Assembly: GCA_900548855.1 (NCBI GenBank)
Contig: URMF01000031.1
Span: 1-41,811 of the forward strand
Direction of reading: 5' to 3'
DNA: 41,811 nucleotides
Source: an uncultured Eubacteriales bacterium
GTDB taxonomy: Bacteria; Bacillota; Clostridia; Lachnospirales; Lachnospiraceae
The translations under genes and the position numbers were made by a program. This document shows positions 33,045 to 41,811 of this stretch, piece after piece (position 1 is the first letter of the stretch; every line of letters starts with the position of its first letter). The notes under the pieces are model-generated. The model was not told the DNA's origin and did not search any database. It was given only the letters and a program-made list of their open reading frames with translations.

Positions 33045-34514
33045 ATGGATTTAAGTTTAACCGCCGTGGAGCTCGGCAAAAGGATTAAAAATAAAGAGAT
33101 ATCCGTAGTGGAAGCTACAACAGCATTTCTTGACAGTATTGAGGCAAAGGAGAAGGATATCCATGCATTTGTTACGGTAGACCGGGAGGGAGCGCTTGAG
33201 AGAGCTGAAGAGGTTCAGAAGCTGATTGATGACGGAAAGCTTACCGGACCGCTGGCAGGTGTTCCGGTTGCCATTAAGGACAATATGTGCATTGACGGGA
33301 TGCTTACCACCTGTTCATCTAAGATTTTATCAAATTTTAAGCCAACGTTTACTGCTACGGCGGTGGAGAAATTGCAGGCAGCGGGAGCAGTTATTGTCGG
33401 AAAAACCAATATGGATGAATTTGCAATGGGTTCCACAACAGAGACCTCTTATTATGGAGAGACAAAGAATCCATGGGATTTGGAGAGAGTACCGGGCGGT
33501 TCCTCCGGTGGTTCGGCAGCGGCAGTTGCAGCGGAAGAGGTTCCCTATGCATTGGGCTCCGATACCGGCGGAAGTATCCGCCAGCCGGCTGGTTTTTGCG
33601 GTGTGACGGGAATTAAGCCAACTTATGGCAGAGTATCCAGATATGGTCTGATTGCATATGGTTCTTCTCTTGACCAGATTGGACCTTTGGCAAAGGATGT
33701 AACAGACTGTGCGGCAATTTTAGAGGCAATCTGCGGCAAAGACGATAAGGATTCCACCTCGGTAAAGGAAGCAGGAGACGATTTTACTTCTGCTCTGGTG
33801 GATGATGTAAAGGGAATGAAGATTGGTATTCCAAAGGATTATCTTGGAGAGGGACTGGAACCGGAAGTGAAGGAAGCCATTATGGCGGCTGCAAAGGCTT
33901 TAGAGGCAAAGGGCGCTATTGTTGAGGAATTTGACTTAAGTCTTGTGGAGTATGCAATTCCGGCATATTATATTATTGCTTCCGCAGAGGCAAGCTCAAA
34001 CTTAGAGCGTTTTGACGGCGTGAAATACGGTTACCGTACCGAAGAATATTCCGACCTTCACAATATGTATAAAAAGACCCGTTCCGAAGGGTTCGGCGCC
34101 GAGGTAAAGAGAAGAATTATGTTAGGCTCATTCGTACTTTCTTCTGGATATTTTGATGCATATTATATGAAGGCACTTCGGACAAAGGCATTGATTAAAC
34201 AGGCATTTGACAAAGCATTTGAAAAGTATGACGTAATTTTGGGTCCGGTGGCACCGACAACTGCCTTAAAGCTTGGACAATCCCTAAGCGACCCGATTAA
34301 AATGTATTTAGGAGATATTTATACGGTATCTGTGAATTTAGCGGGTCTTCCGGGAATTTCCCTTCCTTGCGGATATGACAGCAATGGACTTCCAGTCGGA
34401 TTACAGCTTCTTGGAAAGCACTTTGATGAGAAGAGTATTATTCGTGCAGCTTACGCATTTGAACAGACGAAAGAATACAAACGTCCTGCATTTGCAGTAG
34501 AAAGGGGGCTTTAA
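33045..34514 (+). CDS. gatA: Glu-tRNA(Gln)/Asp-tRNA(Asn) amidotransferase subunit A
   Basis: GatA frees ammonia from glutamine for GatB. It is an amidase-signature enzyme of 489 residues. The catalytic Ser-cisSer-Lys set is visible: the lysine in VAIKDNMC (about 77) and the serines in PGGSSGGSAAAVAA and GSDTGGSIRQPAGFCG (about 150-185). PTYGRVSRYGLIAYGSSLDQIGP follows. The AGAAGGAGAG site precedes the ATG. gatB begins 2 bases after its stop. Confidence 0.98.
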   Translation: MDLSLTAVELGKRIKNKEISVVEATTAFLDSIEAKEKDIHAFVTVDREGALERAEEVQKLIDDGKLTGPLAGVPVAIKDNMCIDGMLTTCSSKILSNFKPTFTATAVEKLQAAGAVIVGKTNMDEFAMGSTTETSYYGETKNPWDLERVPGGSSGGSAAAVAAEEVPYALGSDTGGSIRQPAGFCGVTGIKPTYGRVSRYGLIAYGSSLDQIGPLAKDVTDCAAILEAICGKDDKDSTSVKEAGDDFTSALVDDVKGMKIGIPKDYLGEGLEPEVKEAIMAAAKALEAKGAIVEEFDLSLVEYAIPAYYIIASAEASSNLERFDGVKYGYRTEEYSDLHNMYKKTRSEGFGAEVKRRIMLGSFVLSSGYFDAYYMKALRTKALIKQAFDKAFEKYDVILGPVAPTTALKLGQSLSDPIKMYLGDIYTVSVNLAGLPGISLPCGYDSNGLPVGLQLLGKHFDEKSIIRAAYAFEQTKEYKRPAFAVERGL

Positions 34515-34515
34515 A

Positions 34516-35946
34516 ATGAGTAAGGCATATGAGACAGTCATCGGTTTAGAGGTGCATGTGGAGCTGGCAACAAAAACAAAGATTTTCTGTGGATGCTCTA
34601 CTGCATTTGGCGGAGCTCCTAATACCCATACTTGTCCGGTATGTACCGGTATGCCGGGTTCTTTGCCGGTTCTGAATAAGGAAGTGGTAAATAAGGCGAT
34701 TGCAGTGGGTCTTGCCACCAACTGTAAGATTACCCAGAACTGTAAATTTGACCGTAAGAATTATTTTTATCCGGATAATCCGCAGAATTATCAGATTTCC
34801 CAGTTGTATTATCCAATCTGTCGGGATGGTAAGGTAGAGATTGAAGTGGATGGGAAGAAGAAATCCGTGGGTATTCATGAGATTCATATGGAGGAGGATG
34901 CAGGTAAGTTAATCCATGACCCGTATACCGATAGTTCACTGGTGGATTTTAACCGTTCCGGTGTACCATTGATTGAGATTGTATCCGAGCCGGATATGCG
35001 TTCTGCCGAGGAGGTTATCGCTTATCTCGAGAAGCTGAGAACTACTATCCAGTACCTGGGCGCTTCTGATTGTAAATTAAATGAAGGTTCCATGCGTGCA
35101 GATGTGAATTTATCTATCCGAGAGGCAGGTGCTACAGAGTTTGGCACCCGTACTGAAATGAAGAACTTAAATTCCTTTAAGGCCATTGCAAGAGCCATTG
35201 AGAATGAAAGAGAGCGTCAGATTGATTTGTTAGAGGCAGGCAAGGAAGTAACCCAGGAAACCAGAAGATGGGATGATACGAAGGAATATTCCTATGCAAT
35301 GCGTTCCAAGGAGGATGCACAGGATTACCGTTATTTTCCGGACCCGGACCTTGTTCCGATTATTATCAGTGACGAATGGTTAGAGGAAATACGAAGTAAG
35401 CAGCCGGAATTCCGGGAGGAAAAGAAAGCGCGTTACCAGGAGGAATATGGTCTGCCGGAGTATGATGCGGATATTTTAACCGGTACGAAGAAGCTGGCAG
35501 ATATTTTCGAGGAGACAGTGGCACTTGGGGCCAATCCAAAGAAGGTTTCCAACTGGTTAATGGTGGAAACGATGCGGCTTTTAAAAGAGAAGGAAATGGA
35601 TGCCGAGGATATCGGTTTTTCTGCGGAAAATCTGGCTAAGCTTATTAAGCTGGCAGACTCCCAGGCAATCAATTCCACTGTGGCAAAGGAAGTATTTGAG
35701 AAAATCTTTGCCGAGGATATTGACCCGGACAAGTATGTAGAGGAAAATGGTCTTAAGACAGTCAATGATGAAGGTGCACTTCGTTCCACTATTGAGCAGG
35801 TGATTGCAGATAATCCACAGTCTGTGGAGGATTACCGCAATGGTAAGGAAAAGGCAATCGGCTTTTTGGTTGGTCAGACCATGAAAGCGATGAAGGGTAA
35901 GGCAAATCCGGGAATGGTAAACCAGATATTGAAGGAACTGCTATAG
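34516..35946 (+). CDS. gatB: Glu-tRNA(Gln)/Asp-tRNA(Asn) amidotransferase subunit B
   Basis: GatB phosphorylates and amidates the misacylated tRNA. The 476 residues carry the signature ETVIGLEVHVELATKTKIFCGC, the zinc cysteines in CGC and HTCPVCTG, and YPDNPQNYQISQ with EEDAGKLIH and DFNRSGVPLIEIVSEPD. The tail domain (about 330-476) is present with the final KGKANPGMVNQILKELL. Translation is coupled to gatA with the AAAGGGGG at its end. A terminator follows after 13 bases. Confidence 0.98.
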   Translation: MSKAYETVIGLEVHVELATKTKIFCGCSTAFGGAPNTHTCPVCTGMPGSLPVLNKEVVNKAIAVGLATNCKITQNCKFDRKNYFYPDNPQNYQISQLYYPICRDGKVEIEVDGKKKSVGIHEIHMEEDAGKLIHDPYTDSSLVDFNRSGVPLIEIVSEPDMRSAEEVIAYLEKLRTTIQYLGASDCKLNEGSMRADVNLSIREAGATEFGTRTEMKNLNSFKAIARAIENERERQIDLLEAGKEVTQETRRWDDTKEYSYAMRSKEDAQDYRYFPDPDLVPIIISDEWLEEIRSKQPEFREEKKARYQEEYGLPEYDADILTGTKKLADIFEETVALGANPKKVSNWLMVETMRLLKEKEMDAEDIGFSAENLAKLIKLADSQAINSTVAKEVFEKIFAEDIDPDKYVEENGLKTVNDEGALRSTIEQVIADNPQSVEDYRNGKEKAIGFLVGQTMKAMKGKANPGMVNQILKELL

Positions 35947-35958
35947 CATAAGCAAATG

Positions 35959-36001
35959 CCTCACAAGGATTAGATGGTTAATCTTTGTGAGGTTGTTTTT
36001 T
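35959..36001 (+). terminator. Rho-independent terminator of the gat operon
   Basis: CCTCACAAGGATTA (35959-35972) pairs with TAATCTTTGTGAGG (35979-35992) over 14 pairs with one G-T, followed by TTG and six T. The 229 bases from here to the next gene are AT-rich; I see no convincing promoter or RNA in them. Confidence 0.92.
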
Positions 36002-36230
36002 ATCTCGTTGTTTTTGCTTCTTACAATAAAAAGAAGTGATTTTCAGTATGAGATAATAGTATTATGAAAAATATAAGAAAAGGCAAGAAGATTTTCTTTT
36101 ACCAGTGGAATAACATTTTATTGAAAACATTAAAGAGTTGGAGAAACTAGAATAGATTACTATCAAATACGCAAAATAGTGGTAGATTGATTTCTTAATA
36201 TTAAAATTTGGAAAGGAACCTCTATTGTGT

Positions 36231-38171
36231 ATGAGTAATCATTTATGTGAACAAAGCAGTCCCTATCTTTTACAGCATGTTAACAATCCCGTTGACTGGT
36301 ATCCTTGGTGTCAGGAAGCCTTTGAGCGGGCGGCAGCCGAGGATAAGCCCATATTTTTAAGTGTGGGTTACAGCACCTGCCACTGGTGTCATGTCATGGC
36401 ACATGAAAGCTTTGAAAATACAGAAATTGCAGAAATCCTTAATCAGCATTTTATATCCATCAAGGTGGACCGTGAGGAGAGACCGGATATTGATAGCGTA
36501 TACATGACATTTTGTCAGGCATTTACAGGAAGCGGTGGCTGGCCAATGAGCATTTTTATGACGGCAGACCAGAAGCCTTTCTTTGCCGGAACTTATTTTC
36601 CATCGGAATCACAATATGGCAGGATTGGATTCCGGGAATTGCTGCTTAGAGTTGCAGAAAAGTGGAAAAACAATAGAACGGGTCTTTTGCAGGCGTCTGA
36701 GGCTATCATTGCCCATGTAAATGACAATGATGGAGATTCATATAATGAGATAAATAGCAAGCTGCCAAAGCTTGCAGCGGACATTTTCGCTAAAAGCTTT
36801 GATAAACAATATAGTGGATTTGGAGAGGCTCCTAAATTCCCAACATCCCATAATTTAATCTTTCTTATGTTGTATTCAAGGATTCATCAGGATAAGCAGG
36901 CTATGGAGCAGGTAGAAATAACCTTGGACAGGATGCGCAGAGGCGGTATTTTTGACCACATAGGTTATGGGTTTTCCAGATATTCTACAGATTCGTATTT
37001 TTTAGTACCCCATTTTGAAAAAATGCTCTATGACAATGCATTGCTGATACTGGCTTATTCCATTGCGTATAAAGTGTCAGGAAATGAAAGCTTCCTTGAT
37101 ACTGCTGAAAAAACAGCAGAATACATTTTTCGGGAAATGACAGGTCAGGACGGAGAATTTTATTCTGCACAGGATGCCGACAGTGAGGGAGAGGAAGGCA
37201 GGTTTTATACATGGGGCTATGATGAAATCGGCAACGTTTTAGGAGAAGAAAAGGGCAGAGCATTCTGTGAATATTTTGGTATCACAAGACAGGGAAATTT
37301 TGAAGGGAAGAATATTCCCAATCTCTTAGGGGAAGATGAGATTTCTGACAGGTTTCACAGTGAAATCGCCGTGTTATATGATGCCCGAAAATCCCGTACA
37401 AGGCTTCATCTTGACGATAAGGTGCTTACGACATGGAATGCACTTATGATATGTGCAATGTCCATGCTCTATAGGGTTACAGGAAATCAGCGTTATATAG
37501 AAGCTGGAAAAAATGCTCAGCTCTTTATTGAAAAAAATCTTGTCAAGGGAGATATTCTCTATGTCAGCCGTCGTAACGGTGTAAGGTCGGTAAAGGGATT
37601 TCTGGATGAATATGCCTATTACACCGCCGCGCTGCTCTGTCTTTATGATGCGGCTTTGGATGAAAGCTATTTGGAACGGGCGAAAGATATCTGCAGGGAA
37701 GCAGAGAAACAATTTGCAGATACAGATACTGGCGGATATTATCTATATGGAATGGAAAATGACAGTCTGATTACAAAACCAAAGGAGACATATGACGGTG
37801 CCCTGCCAAGCGGAAACTCTGTCATGGCATATTGTCTCGTGCGGCTATCCCAGCTTGGAGACGGACAAGACTATTGCCAGGAGGCGGAAAAACAGCTCGC
37901 CTTTATGTCTGCCGAAGCGGAAGGTTATCCGGCAGGCTATAGTATGTTTTTAACAGCGCTGCTGATGTATTTAAATCCACCGAAAAAAATCACGGTGGTA
38001 CTGTCAACGGAAGACCGGGCAGAAAAAATCATACCGCATCTTCCCATATATGCGGATATAAAAATATTGTTACAGGAAACAACGGAATATAAATTATTAA
38101 ACAATAAAACAACCTATTATGTATGCAAAAACCGTACCTGTCTTCCGCCGTCAAACCAAACACCTTTTTAA
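36231..38171 (+). CDS. Thioredoxin-like DUF255 protein (YyaL/SPATA20 family)
   Basis: A conserved cytosolic protein of about 646 residues with unknown exact role. The N-terminal thioredoxin-like domain has SSPYLLQHVNNPVDWYPW (about 9-26), GYSTCHWCHVMAHESF with the CxxC-type pair (about 47-52) and FTGSGGWPMSIFMT. The rest is an (alpha/alpha)6 barrel like N-acylglucosamine epimerases, with GGIFDHIGYGFSRYSTD, PHFEKMLYDNALL and AQDADSEGEEGRFYTW. ATG at 36231 begins MSNHL like relatives, though a TTG at 36225 has the better spaced AAAGGA site. It is a single gene or heads the next small genes. Confidence 0.9.
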   Translation: MSNHLCEQSSPYLLQHVNNPVDWYPWCQEAFERAAAEDKPIFLSVGYSTCHWCHVMAHESFENTEIAEILNQHFISIKVDREERPDIDSVYMTFCQAFTGSGGWPMSIFMTADQKPFFAGTYFPSESQYGRIGFRELLLRVAEKWKNNRTGLLQASEAIIAHVNDNDGDSYNEINSKLPKLAADIFAKSFDKQYSGFGEAPKFPTSHNLIFLMLYSRIHQDKQAMEQVEITLDRMRRGGIFDHIGYGFSRYSTDSYFLVPHFEKMLYDNALLILAYSIAYKVSGNESFLDTAEKTAEYIFREMTGQDGEFYSAQDADSEGEEGRFYTWGYDEIGNVLGEEKGRAFCEYFGITRQGNFEGKNIPNLLGEDEISDRFHSEIAVLYDARKSRTRLHLDDKVLTTWNALMICAMSMLYRVTGNQRYIEAGKNAQLFIEKNLVKGDILYVSRRNGVRSVKGFLDEYAYYTAALLCLYDAALDESYLERAKDICREAEKQFADTDTGGYYLYGMENDSLITKPKETYDGALPSGNSVMAYCLVRLSQLGDGQDYCQEAEKQLAFMSAEAEGYPAGYSMFLTALLMYLNPPKKITVVLSTEDRAEKIIPHLPIYADIKILLQETTEYKLLNNKTTYYVCKNRTCLPPSNQTPF

Positions 38172-38210
38172 CCGGAAAGTCATATGATAAAGAAAAAAGG
38201 TTAATGATTT

Positions 38211-38684
38211 ATGGCATATTCGGATTATGTGCCTGTTATAGGTACAATTATTAATATTTCAAGGGGAAATGACTGCTGCAGCCAGCGGATGTCACTTCGT
38301 ACCGAAAATGGAATAGTAAATTTTATGGTAGATTCCCAAACGCAGGTTATTGACAGCAGGCAGCTTCGCCCGGGAATGCAGGTGGCAGCATTCTATGACA
38401 GCAGTCTGCCGGTACCGTTAATTTTTCCTCCACAGTATATGGCTAAGATAATTACCGTGATTGGCAGGAATGAACAGGTAATGCTGAACTTTTTTGACAG
38501 GAATCTGCTTGCAGAGGACAGGTCCTTACAGCTCAATATCGCTGGAAATACCGTTCTTAACACCATCAACGGGCAAAGCTTTACTTGTGACCCGGGGAGG
38601 CATACCCTTTTGGTTTATTATTCCGTAACAACAAGAAGCATTCCTCCGCAGACGACACCGAGAAGGATTATCGTATTATGCTAG
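38211..38684 (+). CDS. Uncharacterised protein, probable beta-rich fold
   Basis: 157 residues with no signal peptide or membrane segment. Alternating hydrophobic stretches (VPVIGTIINISRG, GIVNFMVDSQTQVID, MQVAAFYDSS, AKIITVIGR, HTLLVYYSV) suggest a beta barrel, perhaps OB-like. Two cysteines adjoin at CC (about 22) and one ends the chain. An AAAAAGG site lies about 10 bases before the ATG, 39 bases behind the YyaL gene. I do not recognise the family. Confidence 0.75.
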   Translation: MAYSDYVPVIGTIINISRGNDCCSQRMSLRTENGIVNFMVDSQTQVIDSRQLRPGMQVAAFYDSSLPVPLIFPPQYMAKIITVIGRNEQVMLNFFDRNLLAEDRSLQLNIAGNTVLNTINGQSFTCDPGRHTLLVYYSVTTRSIPPQTTPRRIIVLC

Positions 38685-38704
38685 ATGAAATTATTTTAAG
38701 GGTA

Positions 38705-38713
38705 TGTTATACT
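38705..38713 (+). promoter_or_regulatory. Candidate extended -10 promoter of the DUF3298-like gene
   Basis: TGT then TATACT at 38705-38713; no clear -35. The next start is 86 bases downstream. Confidence 0.4.
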
Positions 38714-38798
38714 ATACGAAGAACAGATGATTTCATGAGATGAAATGCAAAAACATGAGTAAAGCAGAAAACAGCGGAAGGAATAGGGGATTTACATA

Positions 38799-39701
38799 GT
38801 GGGGAAGATGAAGGGAAAAATACTGGCGCTTGCCGTATTATTGGCAGCAGTGTGTACAGGATATAGCTATGGCAAATTGCAGGTATGTGCAGAGAAACTG
38901 TCAGAGAACAGAAAAGAGTGGGATAAGGAAGAAGAAGCACAGGCGGATATCTGGAAAGTAGAAATCAGTAATGCTCCACAGCAGTTTTATGCAGAGGATG
39001 GAACCGAGCTGTTGCTTTATGACTGTCAGGTATTTACACTTTGCAATGGGAAGGATGGAGAGGCAGCGAAAAAGGTGATGGATGCTTTGAAAAGAGAGGA
39101 AGAGACACCAGAACCTTATCTGGAATTTGCCAATGAGGATTATTATAATATGAGAAATTCAGGGGTGCAAGAGAATTTCCGTAGCCACTATTATGGAAAA
39201 GAGTATATGTTTACGGAGGTAAATGGCTATTTGAGTGTTGTCTGTCAGGATTTATCATTTTCTGGGGGGGCACACCCTAATATATCCCAGCATGCATATG
39301 TATTTGCACCGGATGGAACCCGCTTATATTTAAGTGATTTATTCAAAAATGTTGATGAGACACGGGAAATGGTAATTGCGAAGCTTCGTCCTGAAATGTG
39401 GAAGCTGTGTAAGGATGGCGGACAGGAGTCTGCTCCTCTTAACGAAGTGATTCAAAATATGGTTGTCCAATTGGAAGAAATGGGACGGTATGAACGGATA
39501 TTTTCTGATTTTTTCACGGATGGGGAGTATGGTAATGAAGAACAATGCTGGTATCTGGATGAGGAGGGGATTATTCTCCTTGCCAATCCTTACAAATTGG
39601 GAGGATATAGCGGTCAGGTGCAGGAATTCCATGTATCCGGTAAAATGATAAACGACTGGAAATGTCCGGTATACGATGGATTTTTTTATGGAATTAATTG
39701 A
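38799..39701 (+). CDS. Secreted or membrane-anchored DUF3298/RsiV-like protein
   Basis: About 300 residues. A short basic start (GKMKGK) and one hydrophobic stretch, ILALAVLLAAVCTGYSYG (about 7-24), indicate a signal peptide or anchor. The body carries the hallmark SFSGGAHPN (about 161) and a C-terminal GGYSGQ block, seen in the DUF3298 domain of RsiV-like anti-sigma factors and PdaC-type deacetylases. No deacetylase catalytic part and no cytoplasmic anti-sigma domain is present, so it is a stand-alone sensor-like domain. The start GTG at 38799 follows AGGGG by 9 bases; an ATG nine bases later is possible. Confidence 0.75.
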   Translation: MGKMKGKILALAVLLAAVCTGYSYGKLQVCAEKLSENRKEWDKEEEAQADIWKVEISNAPQQFYAEDGTELLLYDCQVFTLCNGKDGEAAKKVMDALKREEETPEPYLEFANEDYYNMRNSGVQENFRSHYYGKEYMFTEVNGYLSVVCQDLSFSGGAHPNISQHAYVFAPDGTRLYLSDLFKNVDETREMVIAKLRPEMWKLCKDGGQESAPLNEVIQNMVVQLEEMGRYERIFSDFFTDGEYGNEEQCWYLDEEGIILLANPYKLGGYSGQVQEFHVSGKMINDWKCPVYDGFFYGIN

Positions 39702-39765
39702 GAATAGTAATCTTTTGTGCGATAATAAAATAAATTATAAAAAAATGCAGTAAAGGAGAAAAAAC

Positions 39766-40395
39766 ATGAAGGTATTATTGGTAAACGGAAGCCCGAATGA
39801 AAAGGGCTGTACCTACACGGCATTGTCTGAGATTGCACAGACATTGGAACAGCAGGGGATTGATACAGAGATATTCCATATTGGAAACAAACTGGTAAGG
39901 GGCTGTATCGGCTGCGGCGCCTGTAAAAGAAGTGGAAAAGGCCAGTGCATATTTGATGATGACATCGTAAACCAGCTTGCGGCTAAGGCAAAAGAGGCAG
40001 ACGGGTATATTTTTGGCTCGCCGGTATTTTATGCATCTCCAAATGGCGCAATGCTTGCGGTGATGGACCGGTTATTTTATAGTGCAGGAAAATATATGCA
40101 GTTTAAGCCTGCGGCATGTATCGCTTCTGCAAGACGGGCAGGAACCACAGCAACCCTGGATGCCCTTAACAAATATATTGAAATCAACAACATGCTTATG
40201 ATTCCGGCATGTTACTGGAATATGGTACATGGCTCCAAGCCGGAGGATGTAAAGCAGGATTTGGAGGGCATGCAGATAATGCGTACCCTTGGAAATAACA
40301 TGGCATGGCTGTTAAAGCTTCTTGAGACAGGGAAGGCAAATGGAGTAGTACATCCCGAACCGGAAGAAAAAATAAGGACGAATTTTATCCGCTAA
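39766..40395 (+). CDS. NADPH-dependent FMN reductase / iron-sulfur flavoprotein
   Basis: A flavodoxin-fold reductase of 209 residues. MKVLLVNGSPNEKGCTYTAL is the FMN phosphate loop, GCIGCGACKRSGKGQC (about 47-62) is a cysteine cluster that in this family can hold an iron-sulfur centre or form disulfides, and GSPVFYASPNGAMLAVMDR (about 85-103) is the second flavin loop. Cytosolic; likely donates electrons to quinones, disulfides or other small acceptors. The AAAGGAG site precedes ATG. Its stop lies only 21 bases from the convergent response regulator, with no terminator between. Confidence 0.9.
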   Translation: MKVLLVNGSPNEKGCTYTALSEIAQTLEQQGIDTEIFHIGNKLVRGCIGCGACKRSGKGQCIFDDDIVNQLAAKAKEADGYIFGSPVFYASPNGAMLAVMDRLFYSAGKYMQFKPAACIASARRAGTTATLDALNKYIEINNMLMIPACYWNMVHGSKPEDVKQDLEGMQIMRTLGNNMAWLLKLLETGKANGVVHPEPEEKIRTNFIR

Positions 40396-40416
40396 CATAA
40401 AATGATGCAGACCGGA

Positions 40417-41040
40417 TTAACGCTTGTGTTTGTAGTAGAAAATTGCAAGCTGGGTCCGGTCGCGAAGATTCAGCTTTTCTAAGATAGAGCTTAAATAATT
40501 GCGTATCGTCCCCTCGCTTAAGCATAGACGGGAGGCGATTTCTCTGTTGCTTAAGCCCTCTGCCACAAGGGTGATGATTTCATATTCCTTTTCGTTAATG
40601 TCCTCGTCTGTATAATCAAAGGAATCAGAAGCTTTTATTAAATTCGGGATTTTGGAAATGATTTCATCCCCGTATACATTCTGTCCGGAATATACAGCCT
40701 CAAGGGCCGGAATGATATGTTCAAAATTTTGTTTGATAATGTAGCCCTTCGCGCCAAGCTCCAGAGCCTTTACAATATATTCATCATCAACAAAGGTTGT
40801 TAAAAATAAAACTTTTGCTTCCGGAAATATCCTTAGCAGTTCTGCCAGGGCTTCTGTTCCGTTCATTCCCTGCATACGGATATCCATCAGCAGAATATCA
40901 GGATGCTGCTCCCGGTACAGCCGGATGGCGTCATCTCCCGCCTCTCCCAGACCCACGACCGTAATCTCCCCGTCAGCTTCCAGAATCGTTTTTAGGGATA
41001 CTGCCACCAGCTTATCATCATCAACCACCAGAACTCTCAT
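40417..41040 (-). CDS. NarL/FixJ-type response regulator
   Basis: A phosphorylation-controlled DNA-binding protein of 207 residues. The receiver (1-115) has the acidic pair D8/D9, phospho-acceptor D53 in LLMDIRM, threonines in FLTTF and the lysine in GYIIKQ (about 104). A LuxR-type helix-turn-helix (about 145-205) follows with GLSNREIASRLCLSEGTIRNYLSSI. All receiver residues are intact, unlike the ANTAR protein earlier in the window. GGGAGAGAG precedes the ATG. It is transcribed after the sensor kinase upstream; target genes cannot be told. Confidence 0.95.
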   Translation of the reverse strand: MRVLVVDDDKLVAVSLKTILEADGEITVVGLGEAGDDAIRLYREQHPDILLMDIRMQGMNGTEALAELLRIFPEAKVLFLTTFVDDEYIVKALELGAKGYIIKQNFEHIIPALEAVYSGQNVYGDEIISKIPNLIKASDSFDYTDEDINEKEYEIITLVAEGLSNREIASRLCLSEGTIRNYLSSILEKLNLRDRTQLAIFYYKHKR

Positions 41041-41070
41041 TTTTCTCTCTCCCAGCCTTCATTACCGTAT

Positions 41071-41811
41071 CTACATTTTATCCCTCTTGGGAATCGAAAT
41101 AAAGATCACAAATCCCTTTTCCGTATGAATCCGGAAGGTTCCGCCCAGTGCCTGCACGCGCTCCTTCATATTGGAAAGACCAATCCCTTCCTTTCCGTCC
41201 ATACGGACGATCTCTTCCTCCCACAATGGTCCACTCTGTCCCTTTCGTCCCACCGTTCCGTTGTCCTCAACGGTCATAGAACGCCGGGTGCTCCCGCAAA
41301 ATCACGGAGATCTTATCCGCATCGGAGTGTTTTGCAATATTCGACATGGCTTCTTTTACCGCTGTGATAAAACAATACTTTACATTGCGTGGAATCTCCG
41401 GAGACATATCATAATCGACCGTGAGCTGATAATGCTCCTTCATCTCACGGGTCGCCTCCGCAATGGACTGCCGCAGATCAATGGACTCATCGTGCAGATC
41501 GTGCACGCTCTCACGGATACTGTTCATCGCCTGATTTAACGTCTCCCCCACCCCGGCGAGCTGTCCGTGCAGCGGCTCCTCCTTATGAATCGTAATCAGT
41601 GCTCCCATCTGCAGAATACTTCTTGAAAGCATATGCCCCACATTATCATGAATCTCTCTTGCAATGCGGTTGCGCTCCCGCAGTGTCGCAAGGTAGATCT
41701 CATAATCCTGTTTTTCCATCAGGTTCTTGTTTTTTTCCTGTAACACGAGATTGAGCTCCGTGCTGGTATCCCGAAGACGGATCATCTCCTGTTCCAGATA
41801 CAGAATTCTGC
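41071..41811 (-). pseudogene. NarL-type sensor histidine kinase, frameshifted and cut by the window edge
   Basis: The reading frame is open to the window end at 41811, so the N-terminus lies outside. Dimerisation and phosphorylation helix ERNRIAREIHDNVGHML carries the active histidine (HisKA_3 type). The ATPase N-box KEAMSNIAKHSDADKISVIL follows. Near 41267-41277 this frame stops after AFYDR, while the rest of the ATPase domain (TVEDNGT, then GIGLSNMKERVQALGG) continues in another frame to 41071. All ATP-binding boxes are otherwise well kept, so either a recent small deletion or a sequencing error is likely. It partners the response regulator 30 bases downstream. Confidence 0.8.

Noticed and set aside
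36064..36150. 28-codon open frame before the YyaL gene
   Set aside because: No ribosome binding site, no similarity, AT-rich region where such frames arise by chance.

Overview
The window looks like a chromosomal segment of a Gram-positive, low-to-mid GC gut anaerobe, most likely a Lachnospiraceae member (Clostridia). The basis is strong AGGAGG-type ribosome binding sites, sigma-A promoters with extended -10 boxes, tRNA genes without encoded CCA, DapL-type lysine/peptidoglycan synthesis, GatCAB, a short-form GlnA followed by an ANTAR protein, a DUF951 gene before rpsF, and a sugar cluster resembling the streptococcal msm operon. The species cannot be told from the sequence alone. No phage, integrase, IS element or CRISPR array is visible.

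Layout. 1-320: initiator tRNA-Met and tRNA-Phe. 321-3640: a membrane GGDEF-EAL protein with eroded catalytic motifs, a DUF951 protein, then rpsF-ssb-rpsR behind a strong promoter and a foldable leader. 3745-6830: tRNA-Thr(CGT), terminator, glnA, an ANTAR protein with a pseudo-receiver, and dapF. 6911-10573: dapL, ilvE and an M19 dipeptidase. 10680-15472 (minus strand): galK-galE-galT plus a DHH phosphoesterase. 15473-27996 (plus strand): two LacI-family regulators, two GH13 alpha-glucosidases, a CUT1 sugar ABC transporter without its ATPase, sucrose phosphorylase and GH36 alpha-galactosidase. 28031-29375 (minus strand): a cation/proton antiporter behind a fluoride riboswitch. 29469-35946: lrgA-lrgB, a VWA-like protein, a HAD phosphatase, an acidic orphan and gatC-gatA-gatB, with a long hairpin repeat inserted between gatC and gatA. 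36231-41811: a YyaL-type thioredoxin-fold protein, an orphan, a secreted DUF3298-like protein, a flavodoxin-like reductase and a NarL-type two-component pair whose kinase is frameshifted and runs off the window.

How the genes work together. The sugar region reads as one catabolic unit. Raffinose, melibiose or isomalto-oligosaccharides would enter by the ABC transporter. Alpha-galactosidase would release galactose and sucrose; sucrose phosphorylase would turn sucrose into glucose-1-P and fructose; the alpha-glucosidases would cut isomaltose-type linkages; and the divergent Leloir genes would take up the galactose. A palindromic element TTTA-N-TAAA occurs in the galK promoter and at the regulator's own promoter. 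A different element (TTTGCACAA core) lies before the transporter operon, so each LacI protein may have its own operator.

The clearest unusual regulatory find is the fluoride riboswitch with an overlapping terminator (29250-29341) in front of an antiporter. Other points for follow-up are the repeat inside the gatCAB operon, the two operator classes, the degenerate c-di-GMP protein and the pseudo-receiver ANTAR protein.
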